Shown one piece after another: positions 1-7,791 of a stretch of DNA of 64,000 nt. The notes below the pieces were generated by a model. The model made no database searches and was not told the origin of the DNA. It saw only the letters and a program-made list of their open reading frames with translations. The position numbers were made by a program, and so were the translations under genes. Origin of the DNA: Chitinophaga polysaccharea. Lineage in GTDB: Bacteria > Bacteroidota > Bacteroidia > Chitinophagales > Chitinophagaceae. The DNA lies in the NCBI RefSeq assembly GCF_007829335.1, contig NZ_VIWO01000015.1, positions 1 to 64,000 of the forward strand, read 5' to 3'. Every line of letters begins with the position of its first letter. The first letter of the stretch is position 1.

Positions 1-49
1 AAAGAATATTGATTTTTTAAGATATTATCTCAAATTGATAAAATGCACC

Positions 50-95
50 ATCAAAAAAGAAGAGGCTGTACCATTTATTTATGATACAGCCTCTT
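50..95 (-). terminator. Intrinsic terminator of the methyltransferase gene
   Basis: An 11-bp perfect inverted repeat (60-70 with 85-95) lies just past the stop of the leftward methyltransferase gene. Read on the minus strand it is followed by a run of T residues, as expected for a Rho-independent terminator. Confidence 0.75.
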
Positions 96-117
96 GCTGT
101 TTAGTATATGTTCACGG

Positions 118-1011
118 TTATAATTTACACTCGTATACGATAGAACTGCAGCGATCTACTGTTTTCAATCCTTTCCGGTAGGAGCGGAAGCCGTGGAAGA
201 AGCCCTGGAACAGGCGGCTTTTACCGGTTTTGTATTTTTCACTCAGCAGGCTTACATAAAAGCCATCAAACACCATGGGATGTTTCTTTACCAGCCTGAT
301 CTGGTGTTGCGCCAATAAACTTTCCATCGAAGCAGGAGAGAAATGATAGAGGTGGCGGGGTACATCGTAGGCCGCCCAGTAAGCTTTATAGTAATCTGCA
401 TCAACGGAAGTATAGTTGGGAACGGCTATCAGTAACGATCCGCCTGGCTTCAGCAGGGTACGGATATGATCGAGGTAACGATGCAGTTCGTGCACATGTT
501 CCAGTACATGCCACATGGTAATGGCATCGTATTGCCCTGCAGGTAAAGTGTATAATGATTCAATGGGTAACGCGGTGATATTGTAGATATCTTTTGCATT
601 ACGGCGGGCATTTTCGTCGGGCTCCAGGCCGGTGACGGTCCAGCCGCCCTGTTGCATATAATGCAGGAAAGCGCCAGTGCCGCTGCCTATATCCAGCAGG
701 GTGCCGGTTTTGATGCCGGCGGCATTGCGTACCCAGTTTTGTTTGGAGCGCAGGGTAATTTTCCTGACACTGTGATACAGCCGGTTAATAAGTCCCTGTT
801 TGGTTTCAGAATGGGAAATATATTCCTGCGATTGGTAATAGCGGCCAATGTGGGCGCCATCGGGCACATTTTGCGTAAAACGGCCGCCACAGCCTCCGCA
901 ATGGAAGATGTTAAAGGATTCGTTGGATACAGTGTAGTCTTTGGCAGTAAGCGCTTCGTGTATCTGTGAAGAACCACAAAGCGGACAGTTGTTGTGATAG
1001 ATTAAACTCAT
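118..1011 (-). CDS. Class I SAM-dependent methyltransferase with N-terminal zinc ribbon
   Basis: A 297-residue methyltransferase, probably cytosolic. The N-terminus has four cysteines in two pairs (C9/C12 and C38/C41), which look like a small zinc ribbon. The SAM-binding motif DIGSGTG lies at residues 107-113, followed by the acidic residue and WHVLEHV segment typical of the Methyltransf_23/UbiG-like group. Family members with this ribbon often act on sugars, lipids or other small molecules; the substrate cannot be read from the sequence. It is read away from the window edge toward its own terminator and is followed upstream by the acyl-CoA mutase gene, 25 nt away on the same strand, so the two may be co-transcribed. 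Confidence 0.85.
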   Translation of the reverse strand: MSLIYHNNCPLCGSSQIHEALTAKDYTVSNESFNIFHCGGCGGRFTQNVPDGAHIGRYYQSQEYISHSETKQGLINRLYHSVRKITLRSKQNWVRNAAGIKTGTLLDIGSGTGAFLHYMQQGGWTVTGLEPDENARRNAKDIYNITALPIESLYTLPAGQYDAITMWHVLEHVHELHRYLDHIRTLLKPGGSLLIAVPNYTSVDADYYKAYWAAYDVPRHLYHFSPASMESLLAQHQIRLVKKHPMVFDGFYVSLLSEKYKTGKSRLFQGFFHGFRSYRKGLKTVDRCSSIVYECKL

Positions 1012-1036
1012 TTGAATGTTGAATACGCTGATATAA

Positions 1037-2584
1037 TTATTTATATTCTCCCCATACTTCTCTCAGTACATCTGATATTTCACCCAGTGTACACAGGTGT
1101 TCTACGGCTTCCAGTACCAGCGGCATCAGGTTTTCGCTGGTACTGGCGGCCTGGCGTATACGTTGCAGGGAATTTTGTACCGCTGCATTATCCCGCCGTT
1201 CCCGCAGTGATTGCAGGCGTGCTGATTGTATGACGCGGATACTATCGTCGATACGGAATACTTCCGGTGCCACATGATCAGCCGCTGTAAATTTATTAAC
1301 CCCGATGATTATTTTCTCATTATTCTCAATTTCCTGTTGATATTTATAAGCGCTGCGGGCTATTTCATCCTGGATAAAGCCTTGCTCTATAGCGCTGACA
1401 GCGCCTCCCATGGCGTCAATTTTATGAATCAGTTCCCAGGCTTTGCCTTCTACTTCGTTGGTGAGCGCTTCTACGTAAAAGGAGCCGGCCAGGGGATCTA
1501 CCGTATCGGCCACGCCACTTTCATAGCCAATGATCTGTTGGGTACGGAGCGCAATACGGGCGGCTTCTTCCGTGGGTAACGACAACGCCTCATCGTAGCC
1601 GTTTGTATGCAGCGATTGGGTGCCTCCCAGTGTGGCTGCCAGGGTTTGAACCGCTACTCTTACAATATTATTCTGCGGCTGCTGAGCGGTGAGCGTGCTG
1701 CCGCCGGTTTGTGTATGGAAGCGCAGCATCTGTGCCTTGGAATCGGTAGCACCTAGTTCCCGCGTAATATGTGCCCACATACGGCGTGCTGCCCGGAATT
1801 TGGCAACCTCTTCAAACAGGTGGTTGTGCGCATTAAAGAAAAAGGAGAGCCGTTTGGCAAAAACATTAATGTCCAGTCCTTTCTCCTGCGCTGCTTTAAG
1901 ATAGGCTTTCCCGTTAGCCAGTGTGAAGGCAAGCTCCTGCACGGCATTTGCGCCGGCTTCCCGAATATGATAGCCGGAAATGGAGATGGTGTTCCATTTA
2001 GGTACTTCCTTGCTGCACCAGGCAAAAATATCCGTAATCAGCCGCATAGAAGGCTGGGGTGGATAAATGAATGTGCCTCTTGCAGCATATTCTTTCAGGA
2101 TATCATTTTGTATGGTGCCGGAAATTTTCTTCAGATCGGCGCCCTGCCTTTTGGCAAGGGCAATGTAAAGCGCCAGCAGTATAAATCCTGTGGCGTTGAT
2201 AGTCATCGAGGTGGATATCTGCTCCAGGGAAATACCTTTAAACAATATCTCCATATCCTCCAGCGAATCTATGGCCACACCTACCTTTCCTACTTCTCCC
2301 TCTGCCATTGGATGATCCGAATCATATCCTATCTGGGTAGGCAGGTCAAAGGCAACGCTCAGTCCCATTACGCCCTGGCTCAGCAGGTAATGATAACGTT
2401 TATTGGATTCTTCCGCCGTGCTGAAACCTGCATACTGCCGCATGGTCCATAACTTATCGCGGTACATACTGGCATGTATACCGCGGGTAAAAGGAAAGCT
2501 GCCGGGTTGTTCTTCCATGGCTACCGGCTGTGTATACAGCGGCGCGATTACAATCCCCGAATCGGTTTGAATGGTCTTTTCCAT
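1037..2584 (-). CDS. Acyl-CoA mutase large subunit (methylmalonyl-CoA mutase family)
   Basis: A 515-residue protein covering only the substrate-binding TIM barrel of the methylmalonyl-CoA mutase family. Conserved segments include FTRGIHASMY near the N-terminus, YPPQPSMRLI, the SGYHIREAGA segment with the active-site histidine, and QTLAATLGGTQSLHTNGYDE. The cobalamin-binding domain with its DxHxxG motif is absent, so it needs a separate small B12-binding subunit, as in McmA1/IcmA-type enzymes; none is encoded in this window. The reaction is a radical carbon-skeleton rearrangement of an acyl-CoA, either methylmalonyl-CoA to succinyl-CoA or an isobutyryl-type substrate. The exact substrate is inference. 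Its start is nearly back-to-back with the divergent M23 peptidase gene. Confidence 0.85.
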   Translation of the reverse strand: MEKTIQTDSGIVIAPLYTQPVAMEEQPGSFPFTRGIHASMYRDKLWTMRQYAGFSTAEESNKRYHYLLSQGVMGLSVAFDLPTQIGYDSDHPMAEGEVGKVGVAIDSLEDMEILFKGISLEQISTSMTINATGFILLALYIALAKRQGADLKKISGTIQNDILKEYAARGTFIYPPQPSMRLITDIFAWCSKEVPKWNTISISGYHIREAGANAVQELAFTLANGKAYLKAAQEKGLDINVFAKRLSFFFNAHNHLFEEVAKFRAARRMWAHITRELGATDSKAQMLRFHTQTGGSTLTAQQPQNNIVRVAVQTLAATLGGTQSLHTNGYDEALSLPTEEAARIALRTQQIIGYESGVADTVDPLAGSFYVEALTNEVEGKAWELIHKIDAMGGAVSAIEQGFIQDEIARSAYKYQQEIENNEKIIIGVNKFTAADHVAPEVFRIDDSIRVIQSARLQSLRERRDNAAVQNSLQRIRQAASTSENLMPLVLEAVEHLCTLGEISDVLREVWGEYK

Positions 2585-2606
2585 AGTGTCTATAACTAGC
2601 GTTGCA

Positions 2607-3590
2607 ATGTTACATAATTATTATGGTACTTCGCCGCTGAGAAAAATATTGATAATTTGTGTCAAAGTTTGGCTGGCCATTATGATCATTTATTGTTTAC
2701 TAGGTATTACCCTTGCCCTGGCTTTATTTAGTTTATACCTCGTTTGGAAAGCCGGTAACCGCCCACTGCGCGGCACTTACAGCTACCTGCTGCTCGGCCT
2801 TTCCATGGGCTTATTCCTCTATTTATTTGGTACCTGGGTATATCTTTCTATTTATGCCAAATACGTTTTTGGCGTCCTCCTATTATTATGTATAGCTGCC
2901 TATACCTTGCGGAAGCATGATCATTCGGCCCGCCCGCTGCCCCGATGGAAGCACTATTGCAACCTGTTGTTTACCGGGCTGTTTGTTTTACTCGATATCG
3001 GTTACTTTACCGGTAGTACCGGCCACCCTCACACGGTGGAGCTGTCGTTTCCTTTCAAACCAGGTAAATACTTTGTACTACAGGGTGGTAAAGGCCTGCC
3101 TACCAATGTATTTCATTTTAGTCTCCGTGGCGCTATCTATGCCATGGATATCGTAAAACTGAATCCACAGGGAGGACGTGCCAGGAAGATCTTTTCCCGG
3201 CAGCTCGACGACTACGGTATTTTTGGCGATACGGTATATGCTCCCTGTGACGGGTTGGTACTGCGGGCGGAGAGCAATAACCCCGATAATATTCCACCCA
3301 ATATGAACAGGGGGCCCAAAAATACCAACCAGGTATTGCTGGAAACTCCCGGTTATTATGTTTTCATGGGCCACCTCAAGATGGGAAGTGTATGCGTAAC
3401 CGAAGGACAGTATGTGAGACAGGGAACCGCATTGGGCTGTGTGGGCAATTCGGGCTTCAGCACAGAGCCTCACCTGCATATACAGGTACATGCAAAACAG
3501 GCCGGCATCCCCTGGTACCGGGGACGGCCGCTGTATATATTATTTAACGGGAAAGGCTATCTGCTGAATGAAGTAATTACCGAGAAATGA
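2607..3590 (+). CDS. Membrane-anchored M23 family metallopeptidase
   Basis: Several hydrophobic segments fill roughly the first 130 residues, followed by a C-terminal M23 (lysostaphin-type) domain. The C-terminal part carries GHLKMGSV and the HLHIQVH motif expected for zinc binding, plus YVRQGTALGCVGNSG typical of the fold. The first-half ligand motif is atypical: where many M23 proteins have HxxxD, this one has IYAMDIV, with a histidine further upstream, as in a subgroup seen in Bacteroidota. It probably acts on peptidoglycan peptides outside the cytoplasmic membrane. The start is uncertain: an in-frame ATG at 2571 would overlap the divergent mutase gene, so the ATG at 2607 is chosen; 2682 is another option. 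It ends 3 nt from the convergent next gene. Confidence 0.75.
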   Translation: MLHNYYGTSPLRKILIICVKVWLAIMIIYCLLGITLALALFSLYLVWKAGNRPLRGTYSYLLLGLSMGLFLYLFGTWVYLSIYAKYVFGVLLLLCIAAYTLRKHDHSARPLPRWKHYCNLLFTGLFVLLDIGYFTGSTGHPHTVELSFPFKPGKYFVLQGGKGLPTNVFHFSLRGAIYAMDIVKLNPQGGRARKIFSRQLDDYGIFGDTVYAPCDGLVLRAESNNPDNIPPNMNRGPKNTNQVLLETPGYYVFMGHLKMGSVCVTEGQYVRQGTALGCVGNSGFSTEPHLHIQVHAKQAGIPWYRGRPLYILFNGKGYLLNEVITEK

Positions 3591-3593
3591 CCG

Positions 3594-4118
3594 CTATCTC
3601 ATTACTTTCTTGGCTTCTGCATTGATAATCTGGGAAGTGAGTTCGGCAGGAGATTCGCCCGCCTGCATAAATACCTCCAGTATCTGTTTGTTTAACTCTA
3701 TGGCTGGTGCATCCTGTGGCAATTGTACCGCTACCTGGTTAATAACGGAGATCGTTTGTTCTTTCAATGTTTTTACCGCCTCCCAGGTCATCGCCGATAC
3801 ATAAATCTGTTGGGTAATGTTATGTTCGTATTCGGCTTTAATATTCTGTACCATGGCTATCTGCATGTCTACAGCGCTGAGCCCCGGCTGGTAAATACGC
3901 CCGATCAGGCTCTGCGGCGTGATCCGGTCTACATATAACGCCATCCGTTCGTAGGCCTGCAGTTGTAATGGCAACACAGCAGCATTTACCGGGGGCTGCT
4001 TTTCATCTGCGGCTGTTCCGGCAGGCTTGTTCTTTTTGAAAAGGTCTTTTATGGTCGGATATACAATGGCTATTGCCCCCGCGGCAATGGCTATGTATAG
4101 TATATTATTCAACTCCAT
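3594..4118 (-). CDS. Membrane-anchored hypothetical protein (DUF7935-like)
   Basis: A 174-residue protein with one N-terminal hydrophobic segment (about residues 5-22) followed by a charged linker and a helical, probably cytoplasmic domain. The body contains QLQAYERMALYVDR and a long run of amphipathic helix. I connect it tentatively with a small Bacteroidota family of unknown role; no catalytic motif is visible. It ends 3 nt from the M23 peptidase gene, with which it converges. No function can be assigned. Confidence 0.6.
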   Translation of the reverse strand: MELNNILYIAIAAGAIAIVYPTIKDLFKKNKPAGTAADEKQPPVNAAVLPLQLQAYERMALYVDRITPQSLIGRIYQPGLSAVDMQIAMVQNIKAEYEHNITQQIYVSAMTWEAVKTLKEQTISVINQVAVQLPQDAPAIELNKQILEVFMQAGESPAELTSQIINAEAKKVMR

Positions 4119-4186
4119 CGTTACATGTTATAAGAACAAATATATATAATATATTTATATATTGGTATCCCAACTCATTAATTTAC

Positions 4187-4247
4187 AAAAGATAATCCTG
4201 ATGCGGTTTCCTTTCCGGTCAGAAAAGAAGCACACCAGGATTATCAT
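4187..4247 (-). terminator. Hairpin downstream of the aminotransferase gene
   Basis: A 10-bp perfect inverted repeat (4191-4200 with 4236-4245) lies just past the aminotransferase stop. On the minus strand the distal arm is followed by TTTT, consistent with a terminator, though the loop is long at 35 nt. Confidence 0.5.
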
Positions 4248-4267
4248 AAAATAGTAGTTATTTTTTC

Positions 4268-5461
4268 TTACGCCAGTTTGGCCAGCCAGGTTTTCATTCT
4301 TTCCACCCCTTTTTCCAGTTTATCCATGCTGGTAGCATAAGAGAGGCGGATGCAGTTAGGTTGCTGGAAAGCCACGCCTGTAACGGCAGATACATTGGCT
4401 TTATGCAGCAGGTACATACAAAGGTCGTCGGCGCCTTTGATATGTGAATCTTCGAACGATTTATTAAAGAACGCACTTACATCTGGAAACATATAAAATG
4501 CGCCCTCGGGATCGTTTACTTTTAATCCGGGAATGCTTTTCAGCGCCTCATGTATAAATGCGCGGCGTTTTTTAAATTCTGCCACCATCGCTTCCGCGGT
4601 ACTGAGATCGCCGGTGAGCGCGGTCACAGCAGCCCGCTGTGTAATAGAACAGGTAGCTGAAGTAAATTGACTCTGAATTTTATCACAGGCTTTGGCAATA
4701 TCCAGCGGTGCGGCCATAAAGCCCAAACGCCAGCCGGTCATGGCAAATCCTTTACTCAACCCATTGATGATAATGGTGCGGTTAATCAGATCACCAAACT
4801 GGGCAATGCTTTCATGCTTGCCTACATAATTGATGTATTCATATATTTCGTCGGAAATGATAAATATCTGCGGGTGTTTGGCAAATACAGCGGCCAATCC
4901 TTCCAGCTCCGCCTTGGAGTACACCGAACCAGTGGGATTACAGGGAGAGGAGAACATAAACAGCCTGGTTTTAGGCGTAATGGCTGCCTCGAGCTGCGCA
5001 GGCGTAATTTTATAATTGTTTTCAATGCTGCAGGGCACAAACACTACCTCTCCCTGGCACAGGCTCACCTGCTCGGAATAGGTAACCCAGTACGGAGTAG
5101 GAATAATCACCTCATCGCCCGGGTTTACAATACTCAGTACTGCATTAGCCAGGCATTGCTTGGCGCCGGTGGATACCACAATCTGTTCTGGCGTATAGTC
5201 AAGACCGTTATCTCTCTTAAATTTATGTACAACTGCCTGCTTTAATTCCGCAATGCCTGCCACCGGGGTATAGTGAGTAAACCCTTCATCGATCGCTTTC
5301 TTGGCGGCTTCCCGGATATGTGCCGGCGTATCAAAGTCCGGTTCTCCGATGCTGAGGTCTACGATGTCTATACCCTGGGCTTTCAACTCACGGCTGAGTT
5401 TAGCCATTTTAATTGTCTGAGGCTCGGAAATCCGTGACAGCCTGTCTGCTAATTGATTCAT
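4268..5461 (-). CDS. PLP-dependent aspartate-type aminotransferase
   Basis: A 397-residue class I aminotransferase, the usual length for AspC/AspB-type enzymes. The Schiff-base lysine is K237 in the SKGFAMTGWRLGF motif. Other fold-type I marks are SIGEPDFDTP near the N-terminus, the SSPCNPTG motif and ISDEIYEYINY. The most likely reaction is aspartate plus 2-oxoglutarate to oxaloacetate plus glutamate, supplying aspartate and nitrogen to the cell; related enzymes also use aromatic amino acids or prephenate, which the sequence alone does not exclude. It is read toward the hairpin at 4191-4245 and upstream of it lies a long hairpin at 5537-5580. Confidence 0.9.
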   Translation of the reverse strand: MNQLADRLSRISEPQTIKMAKLSRELKAQGIDIVDLSIGEPDFDTPAHIREAAKKAIDEGFTHYTPVAGIAELKQAVVHKFKRDNGLDYTPEQIVVSTGAKQCLANAVLSIVNPGDEVIIPTPYWVTYSEQVSLCQGEVVFVPCSIENNYKITPAQLEAAITPKTRLFMFSSPCNPTGSVYSKAELEGLAAVFAKHPQIFIISDEIYEYINYVGKHESIAQFGDLINRTIIINGLSKGFAMTGWRLGFMAAPLDIAKACDKIQSQFTSATCSITQRAAVTALTGDLSTAEAMVAEFKKRRAFIHEALKSIPGLKVNDPEGAFYMFPDVSAFFNKSFEDSHIKGADDLCMYLLHKANVSAVTGVAFQQPNCIRLSYATSMDKLEKGVERMKTWLAKLA

Positions 5462-5536
5462 ATCTTAACATTGTACCGCAACAAACCTACTGAAAAAAAG
5501 TAGATAATACATGGAAAGATCATACAGGGCTGCCAT

Positions 5537-5580
5537 ACAAACGCAGAACGGGCCGCAATCACGGCCCGTTCTGCGTTTGT
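5537..5580. terminator. 19-bp perfect hairpin between DUF4397 and aminotransferase genes
   Basis: Arms 5537-5555 and 5562-5580 are perfectly complementary with a 6-nt loop. The hairpin follows the stop of the leftward DUF4397 gene (5597) and precedes the aminotransferase start. There is no T tract on either side, so termination would not be of the classic kind; it could also protect a 3' end. Confidence 0.5.
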
Positions 5581-5596
5581 AACAACAATATTTTTA

Positions 5597-6331
5597 CTAG
5601 TTGTAGTAGCTATAGAAAGCATTTACCAGCGGTTTATCTATTCCAGTGCTACCGGAATTACCTGCATAATAAATAGTATACACATTACCAGTGTTTAATG
5701 ACCCTACTCTCAACTGTGTAGAGTTAGCAGTTGCCAGTACTTGATCTGTACCTGCTCTTTTAATGGTAACGGTGTTATTGACGCTGAAGTTACTGAACTG
5801 CACAAATTTAGTTGCAGCATACAGATCGCTCAATCCCATGGGATTTCTGTTACTGTCGATCCTTTCGCTACCTACATAAAAATCTACTTTATCTGTACCA
5901 TTCGACAAGTTCAGACAACGGATGTTAATTTTATTACCATCTGCAGAAGTGAAGTCTGACTGAATAACAACAGATTTGACCGGGTTCCCCATGGCAATGT
6001 AGGTATAAAAGGCGGTGGAATCGTAGTTGGTAGTTACACTGGTGATAACGCTATCGCCTTTTTTGTTTTTCAGGTCAAATTTATGGAGACCACCATATAC
6101 CGCGTAACGGTAGTAAGAGCTGAAAGTAACATTAGTGGTATCGTTGCTGATTTTCTGGTCATTGTCATAGAACGAAGCAAAAACAGGGCTGTTGGAAACG
6201 TTCAACACAGTGATCTGCGCCTGTGCCCTGGGCGGTGTGTAGTTATTATTACTTTTCAGACAGGACGAAAATCCGGCTACTCCGGTCAACAGGGCAACAA
6301 CGGCCCATACGCGATTTTTCTTGGTTAGCAT
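5597..6331 (-). CDS. DUF4397-type lipoprotein
   Basis: A secreted protein of about 244 residues beginning MLTKKNRVWAVVALLTG, with a cysteine in GFSSCL at the end of the hydrophobic stretch, so probably a lipoprotein exported to the periplasm or outer membrane. The body (QITVLNVSNSPVFASFYDN and later repeats) fits the DUF4397 beta-sandwich family, whose role is not established. A longer frame starting at 6382 would overlap the upstream serine hydrolase gene; the ATG at 6331 gives a normal signal peptide and a 28-nt gap, so I prefer it. It is probably co-transcribed with the upstream hydrolase gene. Confidence 0.8.
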   Translation of the reverse strand: MLTKKNRVWAVVALLTGVAGFSSCLKSNNNYTPPRAQAQITVLNVSNSPVFASFYDNDQKISNDTTNVTFSSYYRYAVYGGLHKFDLKNKKGDSVITSVTTNYDSTAFYTYIAMGNPVKSVVIQSDFTSADGNKINIRCLNLSNGTDKVDFYVGSERIDSNRNPMGLSDLYAATKFVQFSNFSVNNTVTIKRAGTDQVLATANSTQLRVGSLNTGNVYTIYYAGNSGSTGIDKPLVNAFYSYYN

Positions 6332-6359
6332 TTTGCGCTCAGTTTTTAAAGTTGTGTTA

Positions 6360-7577
6360 TTAGTCAGATATTTTTTCATCATTTACAAACCGGAAACGGG
6401 AAAGATCGGGCAATACAGCTTTGGGCCGCGCTTTTTCCGCTTCATAAATAACTTCTCCCAGTGTACGGAGAAAGGGTTTACCCGTTTTTTCAAAAGCTTG
6501 TTGATCATCTCCCAGGATACCCGTTGTATTAACAAAGATGCTGGCGGACAACAAAAACTCTGTGTTATTGGCAAAATCCACAATATAGGCAGTATCAGTT
6601 AAAAATCCGTATGCCCAACCGGGTTTGTTAAAGATCCGGATGCTTGCCGGAATCCGGGAGTGCCGGCTTCCTCCAAAAAGCAAAAACCGGGTATATGCCT
6701 GGTGGTATTGCTTTGGGTTGTAGCGTGGATCCGTTGATTCTTCCGGGTATTGCGACATACACCGATACAAAAAACTATAATCTTTGCTAGTTAAACGGAA
6801 ACGTTGTCGTTTTGTTACAGCCTCCGGAAAAATTATGCTGCGTAGGATATGATGCAGGTCGGCGAGGGGAAGTTTATTACGGTGCGAGAAGTTCATGGGA
6901 TAAGGTTCCAGCTGATCGAGATGGTTATAGTGACTGGTACCGGCGAAATCCGTTCTCGCTGAAAATGCCAGGGAGCTGTATTGGGCGGCCTGACGGTAAA
7001 ATACCTGGTTGTCCACCCGGAACAAAACGGCATTGGTATGCCTGTTGGCTTCTTCATAGAGGGGAAGACCCACCCGGTGCCTGATCTGCGCCTGGTCATA
7101 CCCCATTTCCCATAGGCGCCGGTTAAAGGTTTCCTGCCCAATCAGTTCATATAGCCGGTTGAAGGCGTCGTTGTCGCTGGTAAGAAAGATTTTTTTAATA
7201 TAATGCCCCACGGAGGGCACGCCGGCGGCCGCTGAAGGGTCGCTATCCACCCCTGAATTGATATCGGGCAGCGGTTCGGTAAACATAGGTGTGGTCTGGT
7301 CCAGTCCCGGTACCTGTAGATCGTGGAGCTTTTCCAGGGCCAGGGCGGCGGCAGGCAACTTAACCGTGGAAGCAGGGTAGAAGTAAGTATCCGGGGATAC
7401 CCCGTACCGGTATTCTGTAAAATGCGGCACCTGAGTCTGGTCCCTGTCTATCCGGGTAAAAATTACCTGTAAACGGTACCGCTCAGGATCACTAAAAATC
7501 TCGCCCAGGCGCTTTTTTTGACTTTTCAGCAAAGCTCCCAGAAAATTATCTGTTGCCGGATAATGTGGCGTTTGCAT
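6360..7577 (-). CDS. Serine hydrolase of the class A beta-lactamase fold
   Basis: About 405 residues from the ATG at 7577. The SxxK motif is PASTVKLP (S70 and K73 from this start) and the second motif is SDN in FLTSDNDAFN. The third motif, normally KTG, reads NKPGWAYG here, so threonine is replaced by proline. This pattern is common in beta-lactamase-related hydrolases that are not antibiotic-resistance enzymes; D-alanyl peptidase or esterase activity is possible. A longer frame from 7631 adds a hydrophobic stretch that could be a signal peptide, but a plausible promoter (TTTG at 7631-7634, TTCCTTTG at 7606-7613, minus strand) places transcription initiation inside it. Localisation therefore remains unsettled. 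Confidence 0.8.
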   Translation of the reverse strand: MQTPHYPATDNFLGALLKSQKKRLGEIFSDPERYRLQVIFTRIDRDQTQVPHFTEYRYGVSPDTYFYPASTVKLPAAALALEKLHDLQVPGLDQTTPMFTEPLPDINSGVDSDPSAAAGVPSVGHYIKKIFLTSDNDAFNRLYELIGQETFNRRLWEMGYDQAQIRHRVGLPLYEEANRHTNAVLFRVDNQVFYRQAAQYSSLAFSARTDFAGTSHYNHLDQLEPYPMNFSHRNKLPLADLHHILRSIIFPEAVTKRQRFRLTSKDYSFLYRCMSQYPEESTDPRYNPKQYHQAYTRFLLFGGSRHSRIPASIRIFNKPGWAYGFLTDTAYIVDFANNTEFLLSASIFVNTTGILGDDQQAFEKTGKPFLRTLGEVIYEAEKARPKAVLPDLSRFRFVNDEKISD

Positions 7578-7605
7578 ATATTTGTCGTTGTTATTGATTG
7601 TAAAG

Positions 7606-7634
7606 CAAAGGAATAATATTAAAAAGACCACAAA
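7606..7634 (-). promoter_or_regulatory. Putative promoter of the serine hydrolase gene
   Basis: On the minus strand TTTG (7634-7631) lies 17 nt before TTCCTTTG (7613-7606), close to the Bacteroidota consensus. Initiation near 7601 favours the ATG at 7577. Confidence 0.4.
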
Positions 7635-7720
7635 CCAGGATCTGCAGATTTACAAAAAAGTATGCCAACCAGCCAGCAAACGCAGGCGCATACTGATTTT
7701 GCGCGTCTTTTAACAAGGGC

Positions 7721-7750
7721 TTTAATATATCGATTTAAATTCTATCTTTG
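7721..7750 (+). promoter_or_regulatory. Putative secDF promoter
   Basis: A consensus -7 element TATCTTTG at 7743-7750 is preceded, 18 nt upstream, by TTTA. Initiation would fall near 7755, about 37 nt before the secDF start codon. Confidence 0.55.
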
Positions 7751-7791
7751 CAACTCTTAAAATTTTTTTTTATAAACCCGAAACAAACAGT

